A stretch of 64,000 nt of DNA from Halomonas alimentaria (GTDB taxonomy: Bacteria; Pseudomonadota; Gammaproteobacteria; Pseudomonadales; Halomonadaceae). The first letter of the stretch is position 1. Each line of letters starts with the position of its first letter. Shown piece by piece: positions 33,987 to 44,401 of this stretch. The stretch is taken from assembly GCF_009902005.1 (NCBI RefSeq), contig NZ_WUTT01000001.1, positions 1,700,541-1,764,540 on the forward strand. Reading direction: 5' to 3'. The translations under genes and the position numbers were made by a program. Under the pieces are notes generated by a model. That model searched no databases and had not been told where the DNA came from. It saw only the letters and a list, made by a program, of their open reading frames with translations.

Positions 33987-34304
33987 TCAGGAGTCGGTGA
34001 TGTCCTCGATCCAGGTCAGCGCCGCGACACCGCGGGGCAGGCCCAGGGTGGGGATGGAAAGCATGGCCACCTGCTTGAGGGCCTCCGCGGTCTCGCCCTC
34101 CTCCAGGGCGCGGCGGGCATGGGAGTGCACGGCGCCCTCGGAGCGTGCGCCCACGGCCAGGGCCAGCTTCACCAGTCGGCGGGTACGCGCGTCCAGCGGG
34201 CCACTCTCGGCACAAGCCCTGCCCAGCTCGGCGTAGGCGTCCCACACTTCGGGGTACTGCTCGGCCACCTGACCGGCACCGGAGGGAAGATCCTGTTTCG
34301 ACAT
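33987..34304 (-). CDS. Carboxymuconolactone decarboxylase-like (AhpD fold) protein
   Basis: A 105-residue all-helical protein of the CMD/AhpD family: YAELGRACAESGPLDARTRRLVKLALAVG and AVHSHARRALEEGETAEALKQVAML. The CxxC redox pair of AhpD is missing; only His and Glu remain in the helix that normally carries it, so thiol peroxidase chemistry is not expected. It is the third gene of nnrS-sirB2-cmd on the minus strand, 59 nt after sirB2, and so likely belongs to the DNR-driven NO-response operon. Substrate unknown. Confidence 0.83.
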   Translation of the reverse strand: MSKQDLPSGAGQVAEQYPEVWDAYAELGRACAESGPLDARTRRLVKLALAVGARSEGAVHSHARRALEEGETAEALKQVAMLSIPTLGLPRGVAALTWIEDITDS

Positions 34305-34363
34305 GCCAAGTTCCTTCTGCGGATGAATGTGGCGTCAGTATAGGTCACTCGACCGGGGCCGCG

Positions 34364-34750
34364 TCACGCCAGCCAGGAGAGCGCGCTCTTGGTGATGGCC
34401 GCGCCCAGCATGTACAGGAACACCAGTACCGCCGCCACACCGGCCACGCCACGCACCGCCGGGCTTCGCCCGCGCTTGATCGCCAGCGTGCCCAGGCCGA
34501 TGTAGACCAGCAGGGCGATCAGCTTGGCGGCCAGCCAGGGATGCTGGTGGGGCCATAGCGAGAGCATCACCATCAGCACCACACCCAGCGTCAGCAGCAG
34601 CGTGTCGATGACATGGGGGGCGATCCTCACCCAGCGCGCCTGCAGCACCGGCGCCTCGCGCACCGACCAGACGGCGCGCAGCATGAAGAAGAGGATGCTC
34701 AGGGTGGCGGCGGTGATATGCAGGTGCTTGATAAGGAAGTAGTGTTCCAT
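34364..34750 (-). CDS. SirB2-family membrane protein
   Basis: A 128-residue protein with four hydrophobic helices, starting MEHYFLIKHLHITAATLSI, with RIAPHVIDTLLLTLG and WLAAKLIALLVYIGLGTLAIKR. These are marks of the SirB2/YnjF-type family of unknown function. The histidines in KHLHIT and PHVID could hold heme; that is speculation. It starts 21 nt after nnrS and is presumably co-induced with it during NO formation. Confidence 0.85.
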   Translation of the reverse strand: MEHYFLIKHLHITAATLSILFFMLRAVWSVREAPVLQARWVRIAPHVIDTLLLTLGVVLMVMLSLWPHQHPWLAAKLIALLVYIGLGTLAIKRGRSPAVRGVAGVAAVLVFLYMLGAAITKSALSWLA

Positions 34751-34771
34751 CGAGGCGCTCCGAGTGCGTGG

Positions 34772-35983
34772 CTAGCCATCCTTGCCGTCGGCACGGGGCG
34801 ACAGCAGCGGCCCCGTATAGTGGAACAGGAAGACGCCATAGGCCAGGCACCAGAAGATGATTCCCAGGTTGTAGGTCCAGTGGGTGATCTGCGGGAAGAG
34901 CACCAGCACCGGCGAGCGCAGGAGCGCAGCGGCCACCATCAGCGCGAGGGCCACCCCGATGCCGGGCAGGCAACGGATGGGGCGTGCGGTGTGGCCCAGC
35001 GAGACCCGCGCCATCATCGACAGCATCATGGTGCCCATGCCGCCGATGGTCAGGGCGTGCAGCGCGGCATCCGCGCGGCTGCCGGCGAGCAGCGCCAGGG
35101 CCCACATGACCAGGCCCAGCGGAATGCAGGCATAGCTCAGGTGCAGGCCCCACAGCAGTGGCTCGCGCCAGCTGTGCTGGCCGCCCCAGCGCGCCAGGCG
35201 CACGGCGTTGGCCACCGCCGCCAGCAGCATCAGGCCCGCCAGCAGCGCGGGGGGCAGCGCCACGCCCAGGGCGACGAGCAGCTGGCCGACCACCACCGCC
35301 ATCACGCTACCCAGGCTCAGGTATTCGAGAACCGGAATCGGCGGTTTGCGAGTCAGCCCCAGGCGGTTGGCGGTGAACATGGCGATCACCCGACCGCCCA
35401 CCACCACCATCAGCAGGGTGATCAGCAGCACCGCCAGGTGTGCGGCAGGGCGAATCAGCTCCGCCTCGCCGGAGAGCACGCCCAGGTGCATCAGCAGGTT
35501 GGCCAGGGTCAGCAGTCCCAGGGCCGGCAGGAAGATCAGGTTGCGCCAGCGCCGCGCACGGATCACCAGGCTCGCCATCACCGCCGCCACCACCGGCAGG
35601 AAGGCGAGATCCACCGCCGCCACCAGCCAGCCTGGCAGCCCCATGGGAAAGGCCATCAGCACACGCGCCGCCAGCCACAGTGCGACCAGCCCCAGCAGCG
35701 GCCCGCCCTTGAGGCTGGGCAGCCCGGTCCAGTTCTGCACCGCGGTGAGCAGGAAGCCCGCCACCACGGCAACGGCAAAACCGAACAGCATCTCGTGCTG
35801 GTGCCAGAACATCAGCCCGCCCTGGGGGCGCAGCAGGATATCGCCGTGCCAGAAGGCGAACCACACCACCAGGGAGAGGATGCTGAACAGCGCGGCGAGC
35901 AGGAAGAAGGGACGGAAGGCCAGACGCGCCACCGCTAGCTGGGTCGGTGCGAAGGCGGTCTGGCTGGTGCGGGAGGAGGTCAT
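34772..35983 (-). CDS. nnrS: NnrS family heme/copper membrane protein
   Basis: A 403-residue protein with about 12 helices. ARLAFRPFFLLAALFSI, FWHQHEMLFGFAVAVVAGFLLTAVQNWTG and GGMGTMMLSMMARVSLGHTAR are hallmarks of NnrS, which protects cells under NO and is controlled by NO-responsive regulators in denitrifiers. The His-rich HQHEM motif probably binds heme or copper. An FNR/DNR box with one mismatch is centred 71 bp upstream. It leads an operon with sirB2 and the CMD-like gene. Confidence 0.93.
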   Translation of the reverse strand: MTSSRTSQTAFAPTQLAVARLAFRPFFLLAALFSILSLVVWFAFWHGDILLRPQGGLMFWHQHEMLFGFAVAVVAGFLLTAVQNWTGLPSLKGGPLLGLVALWLAARVLMAFPMGLPGWLVAAVDLAFLPVVAAVMASLVIRARRWRNLIFLPALGLLTLANLLMHLGVLSGEAELIRPAAHLAVLLITLLMVVVGGRVIAMFTANRLGLTRKPPIPVLEYLSLGSVMAVVVGQLLVALGVALPPALLAGLMLLAAVANAVRLARWGGQHSWREPLLWGLHLSYACIPLGLVMWALALLAGSRADAALHALTIGGMGTMMLSMMARVSLGHTARPIRCLPGIGVALALMVAAALLRSPVLVLFPQITHWTYNLGIIFWCLAYGVFLFHYTGPLLSPRADGKDG

Positions 35984-36046
35984 GTCGCGATACCCGTATG
36001 AGACGCTTGGATGGTGCCATTGTGCGCCGACGGGCTCGCGACTTCC

Positions 36047-36060
36047 ATGACAGGTATCAA
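36047..36060. promoter_or_regulatory. FNR/DNR box of nnrS (9 of 10)
   Basis: ATGACAGGTATCAA differs from TTGAY-N4-RTCAA in one base. On the minus strand a class II start would lie near 36012, 29 nt before nnrS. Confidence 0.72.
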
Positions 36061-36079
36061 GAATACTTCTTATGGCACC

Positions 36080-37639
36080 TCAGTGGCTGGTGCCCTCCTC
36101 GTACCTGGTCTTGTTCCAGACGTTGTACTTGCCGGAGGGCTTGCTCATCGGGATGCGCTTCTCCTCCTCGAGGGTCTCGGCGTCATAGACGATCACCGCG
36201 CCATCGTCTTCCCACAGGCTGAGCAGCAGCTTCTCGCCGTAGCGATCGAACTCCACGTGGGCGGCGGTCTTGCCGGGCTCGGGAATCAGCGTCTCGACGA
36301 TCTCGAGGCTCTGCTTGTCGATGACATGCACCCGGTCGCGGTTGGGGCCGAAGAAGACGTCCGCCCAGACATAGGGCGAGTTGGCATGGCTGCGCATGAA
36401 GAAGCCGGGGCCATCGGTCTCGAGGGTCTTGATGACCTCCCAGCTGGTCATGTCGATGATCGATACCGCCGCCCGGGTCAGGTGGGGCGTCGCCATCACC
36501 CGGCGCCCCTCATGTTCCCAGGTGATGCCCGAGCCGAGGTGGGGCATCCCCTCCAGGGGCAGGTCGGCTACCTTCTCGCCACTGTCCAGATTGACCACCA
36601 TGCCGCCCTGGCCGCCCCGTGAGGCGCCGATGACGTGCGCGTAGTCGAGGTCGAAGAAGAAGTCATCGAGGTAGTCCGGGACCGGGATGCGCCGCACCCG
36701 GAAGTTGGGCGTGTCGTGGCCACGTCGTGGCGCCAGCGGCGTCGCCATGTGGCCGGTGGAGACCACCGGCTCGGTGGGCAGCGGCCAGGGAATCTCCCAC
36801 ACCTCCTCGATATCCTTCAGCGCGGCGATGAAGCTGCCCCGCGGCGGGGCGGCGTAGACGGCGCTGACCCGCGAGCTCTCGCCGTTCTCGCCCACCGCCG
36901 GATAGACCTTCATCAGGTCGAGGTTGTGGGCATCGAAAAGCACCAGGCTGTGGGGCAGGTAGTTGGCGGCCATCACGTAGCGGCCATCCCCGGAGACGGC
37001 GATATTGCGCATGTTGATACCGGCGCGCACCTCGGCCACCACCTGCATGTTGTAGATGTCGTACTTGGTCACCCAGCCGTCCCGGGAGCCGAAGAACACG
37101 TAGCGTCCATCCGGGGTGTACTTGGGTCCGCCGTGCAGGGCATAGCGGGTGGCGAAGCGATGAATCGGCTCGAAGGTATCGCCGTCGAGCAGGGTGGCGT
37201 GGTGGTCACCGGTCTCCACCACGATGAACAGGTTGAGCGGGTCGGCGTCGAAGCGCGGTTCGTCAGGCAGGCTGCCATCGGGATGGTGCACCAGCTGGCT
37301 GGCCAGGATCTCGTCGCGCCCCCAGCTCGGCTCCACCTCGGGCTCGCGGTAGATCCACTCGGCCAGCGAGGTGACCTGATCCTCTTCGAGCTGATCGGCA
37401 AATCCCGGCATCTGGCTGGCCGCACGGCCGTCACGGATCACCGCCTCGGCGGCTGCCGGCTTGAGACGTGACAGGTTGCCCGGCAGCAGCGCCGGGCCGA
37501 TACCACCCAGGCGGTCGGCACCGTGGCAGGAGGCACAGTGGGTCTGGTAGAGCGCCTCGGTATCCGCACCACCCTCGGCCAGGACGGCCGCGGGCAGCAG
37601 CATGGCAACAGCCAGCAGCGCCAGGAGTCGCGGGATCAT
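36080..37639 (-). CDS. nirN: NirN, cytochrome c / heme d1 dehydrogenase
   Basis: A 519-residue periplasmic protein: signal peptide (MIPRLLALLAVAMLLPAAVLA), a cytochrome c domain with CASCHG (C35, C38, H39), and an eight-bladed d1-type propeller related to NirS. In Pseudomonas NirN oxidises dihydro-heme d1 in the last biosynthetic step and hands the product to NirS. ATG 37639 gives a clean signal peptide with GGAAG upstream. An alternative GTG at 37663 overlaps the nirE stop (GTGA) and would lengthen the N-terminus by 8 residues. It is the last gene of the minus-strand nir operon. Confidence 0.9.
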   Translation of the reverse strand: MIPRLLALLAVAMLLPAAVLAEGGADTEALYQTHCASCHGADRLGGIGPALLPGNLSRLKPAAAEAVIRDGRAASQMPGFADQLEEDQVTSLAEWIYREPEVEPSWGRDEILASQLVHHPDGSLPDEPRFDADPLNLFIVVETGDHHATLLDGDTFEPIHRFATRYALHGGPKYTPDGRYVFFGSRDGWVTKYDIYNMQVVAEVRAGINMRNIAVSGDGRYVMAANYLPHSLVLFDAHNLDLMKVYPAVGENGESSRVSAVYAAPPRGSFIAALKDIEEVWEIPWPLPTEPVVSTGHMATPLAPRRGHDTPNFRVRRIPVPDYLDDFFFDLDYAHVIGASRGGQGGMVVNLDSGEKVADLPLEGMPHLGSGITWEHEGRRVMATPHLTRAAVSIIDMTSWEVIKTLETDGPGFFMRSHANSPYVWADVFFGPNRDRVHVIDKQSLEIVETLIPEPGKTAAHVEFDRYGEKLLLSLWEDDGAVIVYDAETLEEEKRIPMSKPSGKYNVWNKTRYEEGTSH

Positions 37640-37659
37640 TGCGAGTCTTCCATGAACTG

Positions 37660-38496
37660 TCACAGGGCAATCCGCTCCAGGGCGGCACCCTCGATAAAGG
37701 AGGCCTCCTCCGGCGCGGGCTGGGCCAGGGTATCGGCCAGGCGCACCACCTCACCCACCACGATCAGGGTGGGCGGACGCAGCCCTTCCCTGGCGATGGT
37801 CTCGACCAGCTCGCCCAGGCAGGTGATGACCTGGCGCTGCTCGGGGGTGGTGCCACGCTCGACCAGGGCCACCGGGTGCTCGGCCGGCAGGCCGTGGCGC
37901 TGCAGCTCGCGGCGAATCAGCTCGGCATTGGCCAGGCCCATGTAGAACACCGTGGTCTGGTGCGGGGCGGCCAGCGAGGCCCAGTTCAGGGCCAGGTCAC
38001 CATCCCCCTTGCAGTGGCCGGTAACGAAGGTGACGCTCTGGGCATAGTCACGATGGGTCAGCGGGAAGCCACCGTAGGCGGCACAGCCCTGGGCGGAGGT
38101 GATGCCCGGCACCACGCGAAAGCCCACGCCATGCTCGATCAGCACCTCGGCTTCCTCGCCGCCGCGACCGAAGATGTAGGGGTCGCCCCCCTTGAGGCGC
38201 ACCACGCGACGGCCCTCCCGGGCCAGGCGCACCAGCAGGGCGTTGGTCTCGTCCTGGGTCAGCGCATGGCAGCGCGACGCCTTGCCCACGTAGAAGCGTC
38301 GCGCCCTGGGGCTGGCCAGGGCCAGCACCTCACGGGAGACCAGCCGGTCGTAGACCAGGCAGTCGGCCTGCTCGATCAGCGACAGGGCACGCAGGGTCAA
38401 GAGGCCGGGATCTCCGGGGCCGGCGCCGATGATGGCCACCTCGCCGGACGCCAGCGGCGCCTCGGCCAGGTCATAGGAAACACGGTGTGACGGCAT
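37660..38496 (-). CDS. nirE: NirE, uroporphyrinogen-III C-methyltransferase
   Basis: A 278-residue SAM-dependent methyltransferase that turns uroporphyrinogen III into precorrin-2, the first committed step to heme d1. The SUMT motifs GAGPGDPGLLTLRAL (about 25), VRLKGGDPYIFGRGGEE (about 98) and PGITSAQGCAAYGG (about 135) are clear. It lies between nirJ and nirN in the nir operon, so the NirE name fits better than CobA; general siroheme synthesis could also use it. Confidence 0.92.
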   Translation of the reverse strand: MPSHRVSYDLAEAPLASGEVAIIGAGPGDPGLLTLRALSLIEQADCLVYDRLVSREVLALASPRARRFYVGKASRCHALTQDETNALLVRLAREGRRVVRLKGGDPYIFGRGGEEAEVLIEHGVGFRVVPGITSAQGCAAYGGFPLTHRDYAQSVTFVTGHCKGDGDLALNWASLAAPHQTTVFYMGLANAELIRRELQRHGLPAEHPVALVERGTTPEQRQVITCLGELVETIAREGLRPPTLIVVGEVVRLADTLAQPAPEEASFIEGAALERIAL

Positions 38497-38516
38497 GGCG
38501 GTACTCCTCGCTAGCC

Positions 38517-39749
38517 TCAGCTGATCTCGACGGCCTGGATGGCCTCATGGGGTGGGGAGGAATAGGGTGCCGCCACCCGACGCTCGCCCCCCTCGGCGAC
38601 GCCGATCTCGGCGTTGGTCAGGTAACAGCCGGGATCCTCCTCCCAGGGATCGCCGCTGACCTTCCAGGCGCGTACCCGTGTGTTGCCGTTGCAGATCGGC
38701 AGGTAACGGCACTCGGCGCAGCGCCCCTTGAGCGGCCGCGGCCGCTGGCGGAAGCCGACCATCAGCGGGTCCCGGGTATCACGCCAGATCGTGGAGAAGG
38801 GGCGCTCGCGGACACTGCCCAGGTCGTGGTCCCACCAGAAGGTATCCGGGTGGACGTGGCCCAGGTTGTCGATATTGGCGATATGCTCGCCGGAGGCGTT
38901 GCCGCCCCAGTCGAGCAGCCGCTGCTCCAGGGCCGCGGCCTGGTCGGGGAAGTGCTCCCGGGCCCACATCAGCAGGAAGGGCCCATCGGCGTCGTTGTTG
39001 CCGGTGACATACTCGCGCTCCACGCCACGCGAGAGCTCATCGCGGCAGTGGTCGAAGAGCCGGGTCATGGCGTCGCGGGTCATCTGGTGCCAGGCGTCCT
39101 GCTTGCTGTGGCGCCGGCCGCGGCCGCCGTAGTTGAGGTGCGAGAGGTAGAACTTGTCGACGTCATGCTCGTCGAGCAGGGCCAGGATATCGCCGAGCTG
39201 CTCGTAGTTCTCGCGGGTCAGGGTGAAGCGCAGGCCCACCTTGATACCGCGCTCCTTGCACAGCTTCACCGCATGCATGGACTCGCGGAAGGCACCCTTC
39301 CGCTGGCGGATGACGTCGTGGGTCTCCTCGAGGCCATCGATGCTGATGCCCACGTAGTCGTAGCCGACGTCGGCGATCTCGTCGATGTTCTCCTCGGTAA
39401 TCAGGGTGCCGTTGGTGGAGAGTCCGGTGTAGATCCCCAGCTCCCGGGAGCGGCGCGACAGCTCGAAGATGTCGGGCCGCATCAGCGGCTCGCCGCCGGA
39501 GAGGATCAGCGCCGGCACCCGGAAGGCAGCGAGGTCGTCGAGAACCGCATGGGCCTCGGCGTTGGAGAGTTCGCCGGCGAAGTCGATATCCGCCGAGGTG
39601 GTGTAGCAGTGCTTGCAGGTCAGGTTGCAGCGACGGATCAGGTTCCAGATCACCACCGGGCCGGGCGGCTTGCGCGCCGGCCCTCTTGTTTCCTGACCCT
39701 GGGGACCCGGTTCCATCAGGCTCTTGATATAGCGGGTGACGCGGAACAT
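38517..39749 (-). CDS. nirJ: NirJ, heme d1 biosynthesis radical SAM protein
   Basis: A 410-residue radical SAM enzyme with the cluster motif CNLTCKHC (C41, C45, C48) and the SAM-binding GGEPLM. A C-terminal SPASM-like cysteine group (RCAECRYLPIC and a later PGCYL) should hold a second cluster. NirJ removes propionate side chains on the way to heme d1. ATG 39749 has AGGAG 7 nt upstream and gives the usual N-terminus MFRVTRYIKSLM. It is 52 nt after nirH and 20 nt before nirE. Confidence 0.94.
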   Translation of the reverse strand: MFRVTRYIKSLMEPGPQGQETRGPARKPPGPVVIWNLIRRCNLTCKHCYTTSADIDFAGELSNAEAHAVLDDLAAFRVPALILSGGEPLMRPDIFELSRRSRELGIYTGLSTNGTLITEENIDEIADVGYDYVGISIDGLEETHDVIRQRKGAFRESMHAVKLCKERGIKVGLRFTLTRENYEQLGDILALLDEHDVDKFYLSHLNYGGRGRRHSKQDAWHQMTRDAMTRLFDHCRDELSRGVEREYVTGNNDADGPFLLMWAREHFPDQAAALEQRLLDWGGNASGEHIANIDNLGHVHPDTFWWDHDLGSVRERPFSTIWRDTRDPLMVGFRQRPRPLKGRCAECRYLPICNGNTRVRAWKVSGDPWEEDPGCYLTNAEIGVAEGGERRVAAPYSSPPHEAIQAVEIS

Positions 39750-39801
39750 GGCGTTCTCCTGCTGGGATTTGCTGTGCTGAGCCGCCGCTGCGGCGCGCGA
39801 C

Positions 39802-40401
39802 TCAGCCCCGACGTTGGGTGTCCTTGGACGCATCGCTCGGCCGGCTGCCGGCCAGGCGCAGCCCGGTCTTCTTGAGAATACGCGTGCTGTAGAGGATGCG
39901 GTGATCGCGACACGCCTCTCCCAGGCGCTCGCGCAGCACCGCGGCCTGGCGCTCGACCTCCTCCCGGCTGCGGCCATGCAGCATGGCGAACAGGTTGTAG
40001 GGCCAGTGTGGCAGGTGGCGCGGGCGACGATAGCAGTGGCTGACGCCCTCGATGGCGGCCACCTCGCGGCCCAGGCGGTCGATCTGGGCGTCGTCGACGT
40101 CCCACACCGTCATGCCGTTGGCCACGTAGCCGAGCCGATAGTGGTTGGGCACCGCGGCGACCCGGCGGATCACCCCGCTTTCCTGCATGGCCTGCATGCG
40201 CTCGAGTACCTCGGCACCGCTCATGCCCACCTCGCGGCCCACCGCGCCCCAGGGGTCGGGGACCAGCGGCAGGCCGGCCTGGGTGGCCAGCACGATGGCA
40301 CGATCGGCGGCATCGAGCCCCCCGGCATCCGGCGTCGGGACTGCAGCCTCGACGGCTTCGCGGCGCGGCGCCGGCCTAGACGGGCAGGTGGAGACGGACA
40401 T
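39802..40401 (-). CDS. nirH: NirH, siroheme decarboxylase subunit
   Basis: A 199-residue AsnC/Lrp-fold protein with two HTH-like and ferredoxin-like halves. EGVSHCYRRPRHLPHWPYNLFAMLHG is the NirH/NirL-type active region, split here as SHCYRRP and WPYNLFAM. With NirD, NirL and NirG it decarboxylates siroheme to didecarboxysiroheme. ATG 40401 has GGAGGAG upstream and overlaps the nirG end by 26 nt. The N-terminal 35 residues are an alanine/proline-rich extension and the C-terminus a basic tail, making it longer than usual (about 170). Confidence 0.88.
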   Translation of the reverse strand: MSVSTCPSRPAPRREAVEAAVPTPDAGGLDAADRAIVLATQAGLPLVPDPWGAVGREVGMSGAEVLERMQAMQESGVIRRVAAVPNHYRLGYVANGMTVWDVDDAQIDRLGREVAAIEGVSHCYRRPRHLPHWPYNLFAMLHGRSREEVERQAAVLRERLGEACRDHRILYSTRILKKTGLRLAGSRPSDASKDTQRRG

Positions 40402-40834
40402 GGAACTCCTCCTCCTTGGGCATGTTGTAGACCGGCAGGCCGGTGGCCGCCTCGATCCCGGCGATGGTCTCGGCGATACCCTGCGGCGTCTCGGTGGCCA
40501 GCACGAACCACATGTTGAGCTCGTGCTCGCGACGATAGTTGTGGGCCACCTCGGGGAAGGCATTGACCGTCGCGACGACCTCATCATAGTCGGGCTCGGG
40601 CACCGCCAGCGCGGCCAGGGTCAGGCCGCCGCCCAGGCGCTCGGCGTGGTACATCGGGCCGAAGCGGCTGAGCACCCCGCCCTCGCGCAGGCGCTCCAGG
40701 CGGTAGAGCAGGTCGCCCTCGGCGATGTCCAGCTCCTCGGCCACCGCCGCGAAGGGGCGTGCCACCAGCGGCAGGCCATCCTGCAGGCGGTTGATCAGGC
40801 GACGATCGACGCCGTCCAGGTCATCGAGGGTCAT
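40376..40834 (-). CDS. nirG: NirG, siroheme decarboxylase subunit
   Basis: A 152-residue AsnC/Lrp-type protein of the NirD/NirG group: [18 protein letters not shown] at the start, [25 protein letters not shown] in the core, ending VRLHLPV. It forms part of the siroheme decarboxylase complex in heme d1 synthesis. Its start overlaps the nirL stop by 4 nt and its end overlaps nirH by 26 nt. Despite the HTH fold it is not expected to bind DNA. Confidence 0.88.
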   Translation of the reverse strand: MTLDDLDGVDRRLINRLQDGLPLVARPFAAVAEELDIAEGDLLYRLERLREGGVLSRFGPMYHAERLGGGLTLAALAVPEPDYDEVVATVNAFPEVAHNYRREHELNMWFVLATETPQGIAETIAGIEAATGLPVYNMPKEEEFHVRLHLPV

Positions 40835-41373
40835 GCTGCCCCCTCACGCACGTAGCGGCCACCGCACTGGCGATAGGCATGGGTACTGAACAGCACGCGG
40901 TGCTCCAGGTCTCCCAGGCCCAGGCGCTCGACGATGGCCGCAAGCTCCGCCTCGACCCGCTCGCGACGGGCACCGTGGATCATGCAGAACAGGTTGTAGG
41001 GCCAGTCGGGCAGCCGCCGGGGACGACGGTAGCAGAGTGTCACGGCGGTCTCGTGGGCCAGGCGGCGGCCCACCTCGGCGACCCGCTCGTCGGGCACGTT
41101 CCATACCACCATGGCATTGGCCTGGATGCCCAGGCGGCGATGCTTCACCACCAGCCCCAGGCGCTTGATCATGCCGTCAGCCTGCCAGCGGCGCACGCAG
41201 GCCATCACCTGATCCTCGGCCATGCCAGCCTGTTCGGCCAGGGTGCGCCAGGGGCGAGGGACAAGCGGCAGCCCCTGCTCGAGCAGGCCGCGCAGGCGGC
41301 ACTCGGCCTCGGCCGAGGGCGCATGGCGGGCGCCGCCGGTGGCGGCGAACTCCAGGTCGTCGGTGGTCTTCAT
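40831..41373 (-). CDS. nirL: NirL, siroheme decarboxylase subunit
   Basis: A 180-residue protein of the NirL/NirH group with [21 protein letters not shown] in the catalytic half and [17 protein letters not shown] in the middle. It acts with NirD, NirG and NirH on siroheme. ATGA overlaps join it to nirD upstream and nirG downstream, so the four decarboxylase genes are tightly coupled. The D-L-G-H order matches Pseudomonas, which supports the letters assigned. Confidence 0.87.
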   Translation of the reverse strand: MKTTDDLEFAATGGARHAPSAEAECRLRGLLEQGLPLVPRPWRTLAEQAGMAEDQVMACVRRWQADGMIKRLGLVVKHRRLGIQANAMVVWNVPDERVAEVGRRLAHETAVTLCYRRPRRLPDWPYNLFCMIHGARRERVEAELAAIVERLGLGDLEHRVLFSTHAYRQCGGRYVREGAA

Positions 41374-41885
41374 GCGCGCTCCAGCTCGGCCCAGGGAATG
41401 GGGAACGACAGGTCGATATGGTAGCCCTCGAGCATCGGCAGCCGCAGGATCGGCACGCCCAGGAGTGCCTCCAGGGCGTCGAGCCGCGCCTCGAGCTCGG
41501 GCTCGTCCGGTGCGGTCATCACGAACCAGAGATTGAAGTCATGCTCCCTTGCGTAGTTATGGTTGACGCCGGGAGCGGCGTTGATGAGCTCTGCGAAGGC
41601 ATCGCGTTCGGCCTCGGGTACGGCCACGGCGGCCAGCAGGCTGGCGCCGGCCCGGGCATGGTCGAACACCGGCCCCACCCGGCTCAGCACGCCCATGTCC
41701 TGCAGGCGCTCGAGGCGTGAGATCACCTCGTCCTCACTGCTACCCAGGCGTTCGGCAATGGTGTGGAAGGGGCGGGTACAGACCGGCAGGCCACGCTGAT
41801 AGCTGTCGACCAGACGACGGTCCAGCGCATCGAGCTTTCGGGCCTGGTGAGTCGGGTCTTGGCTGTTCGGGGCTTGGCAATGCAT
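41370..41885 (-). CDS. nirD: NirD, siroheme decarboxylase subunit
   Basis: A 171-residue AsnC/Lrp-type protein of the NirD/NirG group: [23 protein letters not shown], then [24 protein letters not shown], ending [11 protein letters not shown]. First of the four decarboxylase genes and 57 nt downstream of nirS. The start is ambiguous: ATG 41885, or GTG two codons before it at 41891; neither has a strong ribosome site. Confidence 0.87.
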   Translation of the reverse strand: MHCQAPNSQDPTHQARKLDALDRRLVDSYQRGLPVCTRPFHTIAERLGSSEDEVISRLERLQDMGVLSRVGPVFDHARAGASLLAAVAVPEAERDAFAELINAAPGVNHNYAREHDFNLWFVMTAPDEPELEARLDALEALLGVPILRLPMLEGYHIDLSFPIPWAELERA

Positions 41886-41942
41886 TGGCACAGCTCACTT
41901 GCGGCGGGTGGCGGCGGGCTTGCGCCCGCCGCCGGGTCCCGA

Positions 41943-43775
<1,833 letters not shown>

Positions 43776-43871
43776 TCACACGGCCGATGACCTTCCTGCG
43801 CAGAGAGTGGCTCAATAACGCGTATAATTCATGCTCCTTTAATGCTCTCAGGCCCTCTATCCGGGGAGACA

Positions 43872-43885
43872 TTGACCTGTATCAA
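43872..43885. promoter_or_regulatory. FNR/DNR box of nirS
   Basis: TTGACCTGTATCAA, both half-sites perfect. For nirS (minus) it predicts a start near 43837. The nirC gene is too distant for this site to serve it as a class II activator. Confidence 0.85.
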
Positions 43886-43962
43886 AGCACCGAACGGCTA
43901 CCCACAAAGGGAAATTGAGCGCTTTTGGCTTTGCTGATAAGCACAAGCATAGGAGACTTTCG

Positions 43963-43976
43963 TTGACGCCAATCAA
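43963..43976. promoter_or_regulatory. FNR/DNR box of nirC
   Basis: TTGACGCCAATCAA, both half-sites perfect. For nirC (plus) the predicted start is near 44011, 22 nt before the ATG. Confidence 0.85.
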
Positions 43977-44032
43977 TGCGCGCCGACACCCGGGCAGGGA
44001 CACTCTCGCCAGCCCTTATCTCAGGAGTCGCC

Positions 44033-44374
44033 ATGTTGCCGCCCCTTAAACTTTGCCTGTCGCTGCTGGCCATGGCCTGTGCGCTGCCGCTCGTCGCCCA
44101 GGCCGAGACGCCACTCTCCGCCGAACGCGAGGCCGAACTCGAGACCCTGCTCTATCAGGACTGCGGCTCCTGCCACGGCATGACCCTGCGCGGAGGCCTG
44201 GGCCCTGAACTGCCCAGGTCGCGCATGAATGCCTACAGCCAAGACGGCCTGGCCGCGCTGATCCTCCACGGCGTCGAGGGCACCGCCATGCCGGGCTGGG
44301 AGGGGCTTCTCACCGAGCAGGAGGCCCTGTGGCTCGCCGACCACCTGCAGAACGACAACCCCCTGGATGAGTAA
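44033..44374 (+). CDS. nirC: NirC, small periplasmic c-type cytochrome
   Basis: A 113-residue cytochrome c with a signal peptide (MLPPLKLCLSLLAMACALPLVAQA split near residue 24) and heme site CGSCHG (C44, C47, H48); methionine ligand probably in GTAMPGW. NirC supports maturation of NirS or donates electrons to it in other denitrifiers. CAGGAG precedes ATG 44033; an in-frame start upstream would bury the signal peptide. It is cotranscribed with nirF, 27 nt downstream, and divergent from nirS, unlike the single collinear operon of Pseudomonas. Confidence 0.9.
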   Translation: MLPPLKLCLSLLAMACALPLVAQAETPLSAEREAELETLLYQDCGSCHGMTLRGGLGPELPRSRMNAYSQDGLAALILHGVEGTAMPGWEGLLTEQEALWLADHLQNDNPLDE

Positions 44375-44401
44375 CGTCCTTCCCGATCACAAGGAGTGAC
44401 C

